A DNA stretch of 64,000 nt from Nitrospira sp. (GCA_016715825.1 JADJXO010000012.1:1-64000); one strand, 5' to 3'. Numbered from the stretch's first letter, positions 1-8,874 are shown. The notes: generated by a model not told the origin, from the letters alone. Numbers and translations: made by a program.

Positions 1-379
1 CTTGACGGACCACTTCCGGGGGAAGCTGTGGCTCGGCAAGTTTTTCACGGTTCTGGGTTTGGACCTGGGCGATATCCGGATTCGTACCGATCTCAAAGGT
101 CAGCTTGATCGACACATGCCCATCACTGCTGCTGGTGGATTCGTAATACAGAAGGTTGTCGACGCCGGGGAGCGTGACCTCAATCGGTCTCGCGACCGCT
201 TCAGCCGCGACCTCAGCGCTGGCCCCGGGATAATCCGCATCGATTTGTACGACTGGTGGGGTGATTTCAGGAAACTGCGCAATCGGGAGGAACTGCATGG
301 CAAGCAGCCCCATCACAACCACGACGATTGAGATCACCGACGCGCGAATCGGTCGGTCGATAAAGACGTGCGAGATCAC
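1..379 (-). CDS. RND efflux transporter permease (AcrB/MexB type), N-terminal part
   Basis: This is the first part of an inner-membrane resistance-nodulation-division pump that would drive proton-coupled drug or solvent efflux through a tripartite complex. The start is GTG at 379, with AAGGA six bases upstream. The first residues (ISHVFIDRPIRASVIS) and the following hydrophobic segment match TM1 of the HAE1 family. After it come the FPEITPP-type stretch and an 'LPGVDNLLYYES' stretch typical of the PN1 porter subdomain. The gene runs off the left edge, so about 90% of the protein is unseen. It begins 9 nt after the stop of the adaptor gene, so the two are surely one operon. Confidence 0.93.
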   Translation of the reverse strand, partial: MISHVFIDRPIRASVISIVVVVMGLLAMQFLPIAQFPEITPPVVQIDADYPGASAEVAAEAVARPIEVTLPGVDNLLYYESTSSSDGHVSIKLTFEIGTNPDIAQVQTQNREKLAEPQLPPEVVRQ

Positions 380-388
380 CTCTGATCC

Positions 389-1573
389 TTATTGAGAAGC
401 GAGAGGAACCGATTCCGTACCTGTCTGGTTGGCCGCGACCCACGGAACAGACTTCACCGACGCACCGGGACCGACTCGCATCAGCCCGTTCACCACCACC
501 CGATCTCCGGCAGCCAAGCCTGCGTCGATGAGCCATTGGTCCCCTTTCCAATCAGACGCCACCACATCTCGAATTTCAACCTTCTCGTCCTGGTTGACGA
601 CGTACACAAACGGCCCTTGGGGACCTTGCATCACGGCTCGTTGTGGAATCAGAACGGCGTCGGTCTTGGTATCACCTGTGAATCGCACCTTCACAAACTG
701 TCCAGGCAAAAGCGTTCGCTGGGGATTGGGAAACGTCATTCTGACCTCGCGTGCGCTGGTCTCTGTACGCAGCCCTGGTTCCAACAGATCAAGCACCCCT
801 TCCTCAGGATAGGCGGTCCCATCCATGAGCGTCAGCCGACCACGTAATTGGTACACGCCTGGGTGAATGATTCTCTTTGCCTCGATGTCCCGTCGCCGCT
901 TCAGGATGAATGTTTCGGGAACATTGACGACCACAAACATGGGGTCGACGCGATGAATGGTGGTCAATAAGTCGGTCTGGGCCGAGACGAGTCGTCCCTC
1001 ATAGTACCGGCTTCGCTCGATAACTCCGGTAATCGGAGCCGTAATGAGCGTATTGTCCAGATTAAACTGCGCTGTGATAAGGTCGGCCTGCGCTCCTTGC
1101 ATGGCGGCGTTGGCCGAGAGTTCTTCGGCGACAGCGTCATCGACATCTTTCTGACTGACCGCCTGCTCAGCCAGCAACGGCTTGACCCTTGCCAGGTCCT
1201 GTTTAGCCTGGACCACACGGGCTTCAGCCTGTGCAATCTTGGCTTTGGCGCTCGCAACCGACGCTTTAAACGGAACGGGGTCGATCTGATAGAGTCTGTT
1301 GCCCTTCTTGACGTCCCGACCTTCCTTATACAAGACCGCCTTGAGAATGCCCGTTACCTGGGGACGGATCTCCACCGGACGGGAGGCCTCGGCTTGCCCG
1401 ATAAATTCCGGTTCATCGGGGACTGTCTGGGTCCGGACGGTCACCACCTCAACCTGCGGGGTTTCCTGTGGAGGCATCGATTCTGCTTCCTGCTTGCAGG
1501 CAGTCGACGAAACCATAGACGTAAGAAGAAGCCCCACCAAAACAGATCGTCCCACCCGTTGCGCTATCAGCAT
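389..1573 (-). CDS. RND efflux periplasmic adaptor (membrane fusion protein, AcrA/HlyD type)
   Basis: This 394-residue adaptor links the inner-membrane RND pump to an outer-membrane channel. The N-terminus is a lipoprotein signal: a hydrophobic run ending in S-T-A-C near residue 26, so the mature protein should be lipid-anchored in the periplasm. It is followed by a biotinyl-lipoyl-like half motif, a long alpha-hairpin with heptad repeats (about residues 95-165), the second lipoyl half and beta-barrel domains. Length and order fit AcrA/MexA. It is transcribed just ahead of the permease. No outer-membrane channel gene is in the window and no local regulator is adjacent, though a STAS protein gene lies 140 nt upstream. 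Confidence 0.93.
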   Translation of the reverse strand: MLIAQRVGRSVLVGLLLTSMVSSTACKQEAESMPPQETPQVEVVTVRTQTVPDEPEFIGQAEASRPVEIRPQVTGILKAVLYKEGRDVKKGNRLYQIDPVPFKASVASAKAKIAQAEARVVQAKQDLARVKPLLAEQAVSQKDVDDAVAEELSANAAMQGAQADLITAQFNLDNTLITAPITGVIERSRYYEGRLVSAQTDLLTTIHRVDPMFVVVNVPETFILKRRRDIEAKRIIHPGVYQLRGRLTLMDGTAYPEEGVLDLLEPGLRTETSAREVRMTFPNPQRTLLPGQFVKVRFTGDTKTDAVLIPQRAVMQGPQGPFVYVVNQDEKVEIRDVVASDWKGDQWLIDAGLAAGDRVVVNGLMRVGPGASVKSVPWVAANQTGTESVPLASQ

Positions 1574-1712
1574 GCTAATCTATCCTTACTTTGTAATCCT
1601 TATCAGATATTCTTTCCGGCAAACATACCATTCTACCGAGGCGCAGCAGACGACGGCAAGCCCAAGATGGTTAAGACTTTCCTCCTTTGCCTCAATGCGC
1701 CCCGGTCTCTGT

Positions 1713-2102
1713 TCAACCTGTCTCATGATCTGTTTCCGACACAACGTTCTTTTGATTCCTACAGAATTGATCGACCAGACTCTCTCCGGTGATCTCTTCG
1801 ACCACGCGCCGAGTCAAACACCCCGATGCTCGCAATTGCGCTCCTTCTCGCCAGAGGCGCGCCAATAGGGCTCTCCCGTCGGCGTCGATAAACGTCACGC
1901 CTGCCAAAACAATTTTTGTGCAATGCTGTTGATTCTCGGACAACGCGCGACAATAGGCGTTGAGTTCCTCCACCCAAGCGCCGGCTAATCGTCCTTCTAT
2001 CACGAGTGAAATGCCCTGAGAAACCGCATCTCGTTGACCGGTGACTTTCAACATGAACTGGTCCTCACAGCCGTCAGCCTTGGTGGGTTCGACTGAGATC
2101 AT
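1713..2102 (-). CDS. STAS-domain protein (anti-sigma factor antagonist-like)
   Basis: This small cytoplasmic protein of about 129 residues has the pattern of a STAS domain: an N-terminal strand 'SLVIEGRLAGAWVEEL', a helix, then 'TKIVLAGVTFIDADGRALLARLWREGAQLRASG'. In SpoIIAA-like proteins the residue after the second strand is a phosphorylatable Ser; here the equivalent position is Asp/Ala ('FIDADGRALL'), so classical kinase control may be absent. The ATG at 2102 was chosen over the TTG two codons upstream. Its start overlaps the end of the zinc-ribbon gene, which implies translational coupling. The target is unknown. Confidence 0.6.
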   Translation of the reverse strand: MISVEPTKADGCEDQFMLKVTGQRDAVSQGISLVIEGRLAGAWVEELNAYCRALSENQQHCTKIVLAGVTFIDADGRALLARLWREGAQLRASGCLTRRVVEEITGESLVDQFCRNQKNVVSETDHETG

Positions 2103-2319
2103 TCCCAAGCTGCGAGCGCCGGTTCATCAAAATGACCTGATCAATCACCTCGCCGCATTGCACGCACCGCTGAAGCAGCATCGCAGCCGGACCGGTACTG
2201 GTCAGTGCATCAACCCCCGGCTCGAGAACCATAAGTCCCTTGCACCTGGTGCAGCGTATGGATTTCCCACAATGTTCCTGTTCGATGCGCTCTTTACGCG
2301 CGAATCCTGATGTGGCCAT
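2074..2319 (-). CDS. Small zinc-ribbon-like protein
   Basis: This is a protein of about 81 residues starting at the ATG at 2319, which is preceded by a strong GGAGG. Longer starts upstream lack such a site. It carries two CxxC pairs, 'CTRCKG' near residue 23 and 'CVQCGE' near residue 53, spaced as in a treble-clef or ribbon fold, so metal binding is likely. I do not recognise a named family. The 3' end overlaps the STAS gene by about 29 nt, so the two are co-translated. A 32-bp perfect palindrome lies 169 nt upstream, between this gene and the end of the sigma-54 regulator, and could be its operator or the regulator's terminator. Confidence 0.6.
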   Translation of the reverse strand: MATSGFARKERIEQEHCGKSIRCTRCKGLMVLEPGVDALTSTGPAAMLLQRCVQCGEVIDQVILMNRRSQLGNDLSRTHQG

Positions 2320-2487
2320 GATTGACCTCCCTGGTAGAGAGACGGAACTATGAAGATCCAAAGCAACCTCTGTTCCATGAACGATTTCGTGGGACCACCA
2401 CTACCGAAGTCGTTGAGTTACTTTGATAAAGTCGATTTGAGGCTGGAGGATGCTGAGTGGAGAAATGCCGAGAAGCTGCCGACCCTC

Positions 2488-2519
2488 CGGCATGCCGCCG
2501 ATCGATCGGCGGCATGCCG
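2488..2519. repeat. 32-bp perfect palindrome
   Basis: Positions 2488-2503 and 2504-2519 are exact reverse complements with no spacer, built around GGCATGCC and a central GATCGATC. It lies between the stop of the sigma-54 regulator (2565) and the promoter region of the zinc-ribbon/STAS pair. There is no T-run on either side, so a classical Rho-independent terminator is not clear. An operator or a structured 3' end are the alternatives. Confidence 0.8.
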
Positions 2520-2564
2520 TACCTTGGAGTCACGTATGCAGAGCATCTCGCCCTCCACTCACCG

Positions 2565-4103
2565 CTACGAGGGCTTAGAAATACCGAGCTTTTGCATCTT
2601 GGATTGGAGGGTGGTTCGCTTGAGCCCTAACCGAGCCGCAGCTCCACCTGGTCCACCGATGACCCACTTCGTCTCATGCAGAACCCGAAGAATTTGCTCA
2701 CGTTCTAGGTCTTCCAGGGTGGTTGTCATCGAACTCGTCGGCAGAGTCGCGGTCTGGAGTTCGCTGATCGGCACCTGTAAGTCTGTCCCTTGTGTCAAAA
2801 TCACAGACCGTTCCACAAGATTCTCCAATTCCCGAATGTTGCCAGGCCAGACATAGCGAGAGAGCACTTCAAGGGTCTTGGCAGGCACGGTTTGAATGTT
2901 CTTCTTCATGCGGACAGCATAATGTTGTGTGAAATAGCGAACCAAGATGGGAATGTCTTCGCGGCGTTCACGCAACGGTGGAGCGGTGATCGGGAAGACA
3001 TTGAGTCGATAGTAGAGGTCGCTTCGAAACTGCTTCTGCTCCACCAACGCCTTGAGATCTCTGTTGGTCGCAGCAATCAAGCGGACATTGACTCGGATGG
3101 TTTTGGTGCTGCCCAGCCGCTCAAATTCCTGTTCTTGCAGAACGCGAAGCAGCTTGGATTGAAGTTCCAACGGAATCTCACCCACTTCATCGAGAAAAAT
3201 CGTCCCCTTATCGGCCAGCTCAAATCGTCCGGCTTTCTGCGAAATCGCACCCGTGAAGGCACCTCGTTCATGCCCAAAGAGCTCGCTCTCCAATAATCCG
3301 GTCGGAATGGCCGCGCAGTTCAGTTTGACGAACGTCCGCTCCCCTCGGGTACTCAATCGATGGATTGCACGGGCGATGAGTTCCTTGCCCGTCCCGGTTT
3401 CCCCTTGAATCAAAGCCGTCGAATCGGTCGGAGCCACCACTTCGACTTGCTTCAGCACATTCTTCAAGGGAGTGCTCTCGCCGATGATTTCTTCAAACCC
3501 ATGTTCAATACGAAGTTCCTCTTCAAGATAGAGCTTTTCCTTCGCAAGTTTGTCCTTAAGCTCAGCGATCTCCTGAAACGCCAGCGCATTTTCGACCGCC
3601 ACAGCCACTTGCTGAGCGACTTGCTGCAAAAACTGGATGTCTGCATCGCTATAGGCGTCCTGCTGCAAACTCATGAACCCCATCGCCCCCAGCTGTCTCC
3701 TCGACGTGGTAAGGGGTACAAAACAAAACGACTCCGTGTCATCCTCTTTCATATGGCCGATCACCTTTGGCCACCGGCGCTCCTCCGCCAATTTCGGGAC
3801 GATGATGGATTGCTGTTGTTGCCAGACCAATCCGGCGGGACAGTCGTCGATCGCGACTTCGTGCCCGCCCACCAGATCCGCCGGGACATTGGCCTGAATC
3901 GTATGCAACCGCATGACTTTCTTGATGGGATCATGCAGGGAAAGGTCAACATAGTTCACCTGTACGACCCGTGGAAGCCGGTGGGCCAGATCGCGGAACA
4001 GTTGATCGAGATCTCGCTGGGCAGAAATCGCCTGTGCCACCTCAAGAAGCGCTTGGTACCGCTCCGCAAGGTCCTCGCATGGAGAGATGGCCGGTCGATT
4101 CAT
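2565..4103 (-). CDS. Sigma-54-dependent transcriptional regulator with GAF sensor (FhlA-like)
   Basis: This 512-residue bacterial enhancer-binding protein activates sigma-54 promoters. It has an N-terminal GAF sensor (about 14-175), a short coiled linker (about 178-200) and an AAA+ domain. The AAA+ domain has Walker A GETGTGKE (234-241), the sigma-54 contact loop GAFTGA (281-286), Walker B 'TIFLDEVGE' (301-309), and a Fis-type helix-turn-helix at the extreme C-terminus ('GGAAARLGLKRTTLQSKMQ'). All motor residues look intact. There is no receiver domain, so control is probably by a small ligand or redox signal at the GAF domain, as in FhlA/NorR. No TGGCAC-N5-TTGC promoter was found nearby, so its target is unknown. 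Confidence 0.95.
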   Translation of the reverse strand: MNRPAISPCEDLAERYQALLEVAQAISAQRDLDQLFRDLAHRLPRVVQVNYVDLSLHDPIKKVMRLHTIQANVPADLVGGHEVAIDDCPAGLVWQQQQSIIVPKLAEERRWPKVIGHMKEDDTESFCFVPLTTSRRQLGAMGFMSLQQDAYSDADIQFLQQVAQQVAVAVENALAFQEIAELKDKLAKEKLYLEEELRIEHGFEEIIGESTPLKNVLKQVEVVAPTDSTALIQGETGTGKELIARAIHRLSTRGERTFVKLNCAAIPTGLLESELFGHERGAFTGAISQKAGRFELADKGTIFLDEVGEIPLELQSKLLRVLQEQEFERLGSTKTIRVNVRLIAATNRDLKALVEQKQFRSDLYYRLNVFPITAPPLRERREDIPILVRYFTQHYAVRMKKNIQTVPAKTLEVLSRYVWPGNIRELENLVERSVILTQGTDLQVPISELQTATLPTSSMTTTLEDLEREQILRVLHETKWVIGGPGGAAARLGLKRTTLQSKMQKLGISKPS

Positions 4104-4185
4104 AGACTGGCAGTATGGACCATCCGCCTGTAACGGCTCAAGAGGTTACGGCAGACGAGCGAACCTGTAACCCCAAATCGGACCG

Positions 4186-4422
4186 TCAGAGCATCTGGTG
4201 CGTGCCGTCACAGAACGGTGGGGTCTTGGTGTGCTTGCACTGGCACAACGCGACTTCCTTCGTCTCCCCCACGGTAAACTCAACCGGTTCGAACTCGGTC
4301 CCCTGGTGAGAACCATCACAAAATGGCTGGTCCCTTGATCGTCCACAGGAGCACCAGTAGTACGTTCCGGCCTCCAATGTCAGCACCGCCGGTTCCTTGG
4401 CTGCCATGCGTGGTTGTCCCAT
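4186..4422 (-). CDS. Twin CDGSH-type iron-sulfur protein
   Basis: This 78-residue protein has two CDGSH zinc-finger-like motifs that each bind a [2Fe-2S] cluster with three Cys and one His. Motif 1 is C24-x-C26...C35-D-G-S-H39. Motif 2 is C60-x-C62...C71-D-G-T-H75. All eight ligands are present. The tandem arrangement in a soluble protein of this size matches bacterial MitoNEET-like proteins, with electron-transfer or redox-sensing roles inferred from the family. The start is the ATG at 4422, with GGAGGA seven bases upstream; an upstream in-frame ATG places the ribosome site inside the reading frame. It is monocistronic. Confidence 0.9.
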   Translation of the reverse strand: MGQPRMAAKEPAVLTLEAGTYYWCSCGRSRDQPFCDGSHQGTEFEPVEFTVGETKEVALCQCKHTKTPPFCDGTHQML

Positions 4423-4825
4423 GAGCATTCCTCCCTTTGCCATTGGTCAAGATCAGACTACGGGGCTGAAGTATAACGTTTTCATTATGTATTTCGCACC
4501 TTCCTCTTGCGCGACCCTCTGATCACTTCCATCTCTCCCCATCTCACTCGATCAGTAGTGGTTCATGGCGATTGATTTATGAGACAGCGGGTATTATTCA
4601 TCCGGTCTATGGTACTTTCGATTTTGGGTCTCTTATGAGCTTGCTACTACTCGTCCATGGCGGGTCAATCGCAAATAGAGTACGTACAAGAAGGAATAAG
4701 CAGATATCCTCTAGCACCATCACCCCGACATCAGATTGCTCAAGCAAGTATCCGGTTGAACGTTCCGTATGCAAGCCGGGCATCTCGTGTTGATGAGGAA
4801 AGCGCGCCGTTGTAGGTAAGACGAC
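4423..4825. other. Intergenic gap between divergent genes
   Basis: About 400 nt separate the start of the CDGSH gene (reverse) from the start of the antiporter gene (forward). It must hold both promoters. I see no convincing gene, repeat or terminator. The composition is slightly AT-richer around 4450-4500. Confidence 0.4.
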
Positions 4826-6340
4826 ATGATACTACCGATCGAGTTTATCCTGCTCGCTGCTTCCGGGCTCCTACTGCTGAGCGTCATCGCGAGTAAAGCC
4901 TTTGGCAATATGGGCATCCCAGCGCTCTTGTTGTTCCTCGGTATCGGGATGCTGGCGGGATCGGACGGTCCAGGTGGCATACATTTCGACAATCCCTAGT
5001 TGGCCCAGTCTCTTGGCGTAGTGGCACTCACCTTCATTTTGTTTGCCGGCGGTATGGACACCGAGTGGGCGACCGTGCGGAAAGTGTTGGGAATTGGGGT
5101 GGGCCTGTCGACCTTAGGAGTCGCCGTGACAGCTGGACTAGTCGGTTGGTTCGCGACCACAGCGTTGCAGATGTCATGGTTAGAAGGACTCCTCATCGGC
5201 GCGATCGTTTCCTCGACCGATGCCGCGGCGGTGTTTGCCGTGATGCGTTCACGCTATGTAGGCCTGCGTGGCACCTTGAAACCTTTGCTCGAACTCGAAT
5301 CCGGCAGCAACGATCCGATGGCCGTCTTTCTCACCATTGGCATGATTTCCCTGATCACGGGAGCTTCCGATTCAGCGTTCGACTTGGTACCGATGTTCAT
5401 ACGGCAAATGGTCCTTGGCGGAGCCATCGGGTACGGAGTAGGCAAGTTGATGGTGTTGCTGGTGAACCGACTGCGCCTTGAATATGATGGGCTCTATCCT
5501 GTTCTAACCCTATCGCTCGTGCTCTTCACCTACAGCGGCAGCACATGGCTTGGCGGAAATGGATTTCTGGCCGTATATCTAGCCGGCCTCATGATGGGAA
5601 ACAGCGAATTTGTCCATAAACGAAGTCTGATCCGGTTCCACGACGGACTGGCCTGGCTCATGCAGATCAGCATGTTCCTGGCTCTAGGGCTGCAGGTCTT
5701 CCCTGCGCAGCTCGTACCAATCGCCGGTACAGGGCTGCTCTTGGCGTTGTTCCTGATGTTCATAGCCCGACCCGTGGCTGTCTTTGCGACCTTGGCATTT
5801 ACGCATCTCAGCATGAGAGAGAAAACCATGGTCGCCTGGGTGGGATTGCGAGGGGCCGTGCCGATTATTCTGGCCACTTTTCCGCTTCTTGCAGAGGTCC
5901 CTCAGGCTGTTACAACTTTTCATCTGGTCTTTTTCATCGTGCTGACATCAGTGTTGTTGCAAGGCACCTCAATTCCGATCGTAGCCCGTTGGCTGCAGGT
6001 CGATGAGCCGTTGGCGCCGCGCAAGGAGTCTTCACCAATTTGGGACGCGCCAACCAGCCTCAAGAGTGGGCTCCTAGAAGTGCAGATTCCAGAACACTCC
6101 TGGGCAATCGGGCGGCGATTGCTTGATCTGGGCCTACCGAAAAGCGCGTTCATACTCTTGATCGCTCGAAAAAGTAAGTGTTTTGTTCCGGACGGGACGG
6201 CCGTGTTGCAGGCCAACGATTCCCTTCTTGCATTTACTGACCAATTTTCATTTCTCCGATTGCGGTCGATTCTCGAAAGCCGACATCAGCCTCCGCCGCC
6301 CGAGGATCCTCCGGAGGGTGGAGGCGTCGAGGTCGTGTGA
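4826..6340 (+). pseudogene. K+/H+ or Na+/H+ antiporter (CvrA/NhaP2 type) with in-frame amber codon
   Basis: This is a CPA1-type cation:proton antiporter of the inner membrane. From ATG 4826 the frame reads an ideal N-terminus (hydrophobic TM1, then 'LLLFLGIGMLAGSDGPGG') and stops at TAG 4997-4999, codon 58. It resumes in the same frame at the next codon ('LAQSLGVVALTFILFAGG') and continues to 6340. Eleven or so membrane segments with the 'SSTDAAAVF' and 'GLRGAVPIILATFPL' motifs follow, and then a C-terminal TrkA-C-like domain from about 6070. The only lesion seen is one codon where the family usually has a residue such as Tyr. A TTG directly after the stop could permit weak re-initiation without TM1-2. 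It could be a true nonsense mutation, a readthrough site or a sequence error. Confidence 0.85.
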
Positions 6341-6389
6341 AGACCACGCCACATCTCAAAATCGCTTTCCCGCGACACAGCGCTTCCAT

Positions 6390-6680
6390 TCATCGACGTC
6401 AAGCCCTTCAGAACGTGTGGAATCTGGCGCGGCGGACGCATCGCTAATCATCGTAGCCTTGCCTGAAATTGAGCCCGCCGCGCTGACAGTGAGTCGCATC
6501 CACGACCTCAATCCAAAAATTCCAATCTTGGCGCGGGCGCATGGCGTAGCGGAAGCGGAACGACTCGGTGCCGTCGGAGTGACCGAGGTCATTCAGCCAG
6601 AAGTCGAGGCATCGGCGACATTGATCCGGCATGCCTTGACCTGGTTTGGGGTACCAAAGGAGAGAATTTTAGACCAATAG
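6390..6680 (+). pseudogene. RCK-N (TrkA-N) domain remnant of a Kef-type K+ transporter
   Basis: Frame 3 from about 6390 to the stop at 6680 encodes 'GAADASLIIVALPEIEPAALTV', 'LNPKIPILARAHG', 'AERLGAVGVTEVIQPEVEAS' and 'RHALTWFGVP'. This is the second half of a Rossmann-type RCK domain as found at the C-terminus of KefB/YbaL proteins. The dinucleotide-binding GxGxxG half is missing and no start codon or ribosome site fits, so it is a fragment. It begins about 50 nt after the antiporter stop. Together the two suggest an old fusion, or a second transporter deleted down to its tail. Confidence 0.7.
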
Positions 6681-6809
6681 CACAGTACCGGCAGTCCATG
6701 GAAACAAAGGGGCCAACACGTTGAATCATCACCGCGAGGCCTATGGCTGCGGTAGCGTTATCGACGATTATGGCTGAGCCATCCCGTGCATCTTTCTGCT
6801 TCGGCCTGC

Positions 6810-7499
6810 TCAGTGCAATCGCACTCCCACTTCGTCGAGATGGCGCAAGAGGTCAGCGGGATCTTGATACACTCTGTAGGCGCCGGCCTGCTGAAGCTCC
6901 TCACGCCCGTATCCTCCGGACAGCAAGCCCACCGCCAAACCCCATGCCCGACGAGCAGCCAACATATCCCAGACGCTGTCCCCCACGATCACACACTGGT
7001 TCAGCGGTACCTTCAGCCGCTGGGCGGCAGCGACGAAGAGATCCGGATCCGGTTTTGCATGCCGCACATCATCGCGAGTCACAACAGGCACATCCTGGGA
7101 TAGATTCAACAGATTGAGAGTAGGCTGCGCACTGTGCAAACGCCCACTGGTAGCAATGGCATACGGCACGCCACGCGCCGAAAGCTCCGCCAACAGTTCC
7201 AGCGCTCCCGATAACACGCGCAACGAAGCGGCCTGCCTGCAATAGGCCTCGGCGTGGGTGCGCTGGATACGCTCAACGTCTTCTGAGGAGAGAACTCGTC
7301 CGATCTCTCGAAGAAACGCCGACAACATGAGGCCACCACTCATACCGATCTGTCGGTGAATCCGCCACACGTCCAGTTCAATCCCGGCACCTTGCATGGC
7401 TTCGCGCCAAGCCAGGACATGCTGATAGACGCTATCTACCAAAGTACCATCCAGATCGAAGAGAAATGCTAATGAGTCGCGGTCCGAGGAGAGTGTCAT
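6810..7499 (-). CDS. HAD-superfamily phosphatase (phosphoglycolate phosphatase-like)
   Basis: This 229-residue cytosolic phosphatase has the full HAD signature: motif I 'FDLDGTLVDS' with nucleophile D15 and acid D17, motif II 'IATSGR', motif III 'AKPDPDLF', and motif IV 'IVGDSVWDMLAA'. An alpha-helical cap sits between motifs I and II (subclass I), as in phosphoglycolate phosphatase or beta-phosphoglucomutase. The substrate cannot be read from sequence. It is an intact single gene inside a region with several broken neighbours. Confidence 0.9.
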   Translation of the reverse strand: MTLSSDRDSLAFLFDLDGTLVDSVYQHVLAWREAMQGAGIELDVWRIHRQIGMSGGLMLSAFLREIGRVLSSEDVERIQRTHAEAYCRQAASLRVLSGALELLAELSARGVPYAIATSGRLHSAQPTLNLLNLSQDVPVVTRDDVRHAKPDPDLFVAAAQRLKVPLNQCVIVGDSVWDMLAARRAWGLAVGLLSGGYGREELQQAGAYRVYQDPADLLRHLDEVGVRLH

Positions 7500-7633
7500 G
7501 GCTTGTGGTCCTATCAGGTTACAATTTCAATACTCCGGCAATGGACACAGTATGCCCGACCTCTCCTGACCGCCGTCTAGTCATCAGATAGGCACTACGA
7601 CACACTTCGAATCCACGAAGGCATGGGCGACGA

Positions 7634-8137
7634 TCAAGGCTTGCCCTTGTGTAGATCAATCACGGTACCCGCCTCGTTCAACTCAACGGTGACTTCGGTG
7701 CCCTCCGCCAGACCGCTGGTCTTTGTTTCCTGCAGCAAGAGTGGGAAGGACTTTTCTCCTTCCGTCGTTTGCAGCTTGATTTCCTTCTTCATCTTGCCAA
7801 CATAGACAAGCTTCCCCGTGACGAAGTGGTGTGTGCCTTTCTCGCCTTCCAAGTGAATATCGACAATGGCATTGTTTTCGTTGATCGTGACCGCAACCTT
7901 ATCGCCGGCTTTGAACTGACGGCCCTGGCGTCGTGCCTCGTTTTCGCTCAACTGATACGTGGCACCTTCTTCCGACCGGATAGCTAGCGCACCAGCCTTT
8001 TCGACAACCTCGCCTTTGAAGGACTTATGTGCCGATTGTGCTTTCTCTGCCAAGCATATGTCGGCGGATCCTAGTATGGTGGCTCCGCTAATGATGGCTA
8101 TGAGCAGGAATTCACAGACAGTTCGTGTATTCCGCAT
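7634..8137 (-). CDS. Exported protein with tandem small beta-barrel-like repeats
   Basis: The start is the ATG at 8137, chosen for AGGAGGTA just upstream. The 167-residue product has a signal peptide (MRNTRTVCEFLLIAIISGAT..., cleavage near 'CLAEKA'). It then has two similar modules of about 55 residues, each with a pattern like 'GEVVEKAGALAIRSEEG...FKAGDKVAVTINENNAIVDIH' and 'GKLVYVGKMKKEIKLQTTEG...EGTEVTVELNEAGTVIDLH'. Each looks like a small OB- or DUF1344-type barrel. It is probably periplasmic with unknown function. A decayed relative of one module lies at 9261-9446. Confidence 0.75.
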   Translation of the reverse strand: MRNTRTVCEFLLIAIISGATILGSADICLAEKAQSAHKSFKGEVVEKAGALAIRSEEGATYQLSENEARRQGRQFKAGDKVAVTINENNAIVDIHLEGEKGTHHFVTGKLVYVGKMKKEIKLQTTEGEKSFPLLLQETKTSGLAEGTEVTVELNEAGTVIDLHKGKP

Positions 8138-8197
8138 AACTACCTCCTCGTTTATGAATGTATGGATGTCTGGTCTTCTGATTCCTGATAGAGAAAC

Positions 8198-8303
8198 GCT
8201 TATTCTGAACATCCCGCCCCACTTCCTTCAAATTCCACAAGTCTCGATAGAAGTGGAGCGATCGCTCATCGAAGACAGTGTGGCTCAAATGCTGTGCTTT
8301 CAT
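8198..8303 (-). pseudogene. Remnant of a VOC-family (glyoxalase-like) gene, 5' end only
   Basis: From ATG 8303 about 35 codons read 'MKAQHLSHTVF', 'ERSLHFYRDLWNLKEVGRD'. These match the first residues of the intact VOC protein at 11418-11864 ('MKAHYLGHVVF', 'ERSLGFYRDLLGFKEVGRI') almost position by position, with a few residues deleted. The remainder of the gene is gone; the frame then runs into unrelated sequence. The ATG overlaps the stop of the broken histidine phosphatase (ATGA), showing a former two-gene operon. Confidence 0.75.
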
Positions 8304-8840
8304 GCCCACGCTTCCGGTAGAAGATTCCACCGAGCCATGACACGCCCGCCGTGCTCGAAGCCGAGCACACTTATGGAGGCAGTACGAAGGACGAACAGAT
8401 ATCCCACGTCGGGCGGGAGATTAACCCAGCATGCGGTGAGCATGCGTACGCTATGGGCGTGGGTGAACAGTATCATGGCTTCTCGAGCCTCCAGGGCCCG
8501 TTGATCACCCATTGAGCCCGGCGTTCAACTTGTTCGAGCGATTCGCCCTCGGAAATGGAAGCCGTCCAGATCGACCATCCGGGGTGCTCCAACCTGATTT
8601 CTTGCGTCGTTCTTTCCTACATAGATTTCATCGTCCCATTCGAGCAAGTCTTCGGTCGCGTTCGCCTCGTCCTCATAACTGGCCAGCCTGCAGGTTTCGT
8701 GTGCTCGCCGCAGCGGGCTGCAGAGCACCAAGGCGAACCGGCAACCAGCGAGAGAACGGCCCAGCTCGACAGCCTGCCGTCGTTGAAAGTTCCTTCTTCC
8801 CCATGCAATCGGCTTCTTCTGTCCTGCTATACCGATACCC
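8300..8840 (-). pseudogene. Histidine phosphatase (phosphoglycerate mutase-like), frameshifted
   Basis: Three overlapping frames together spell a histidine phosphatase: 'RRQAVELGRSLAG', 'LVLCSPLRRAHETCRLA', 'TEDLLEWDDEIY' (8600-8780); 'EIRLEHPGWSIWTASIS', 'GESLEQVERRAQWVI' (8475-8610); and 'ALEAREAMILFTHAHSVRML', 'YLFVLRTASISVLGFE' (8300-8495). At least two frame changes are needed, near 8605 and 8487. The N-terminal RHGE catalytic motif is not recognisable upstream of 8800. The C-terminal catalytic His ('THAHS') survives. The gene is clearly non-functional as read. Confidence 0.8.
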
Positions 8841-8874
8841 CAACCCATCGGACACCGAACGCTATCTCGTTGCA

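Noticed and set aside
8112..8330. A 72-codon reverse reading frame as a gene
   Set aside because: Only the part matching a VOC N-terminus makes sense; the rest reads into the promoter of the 7634 gene.
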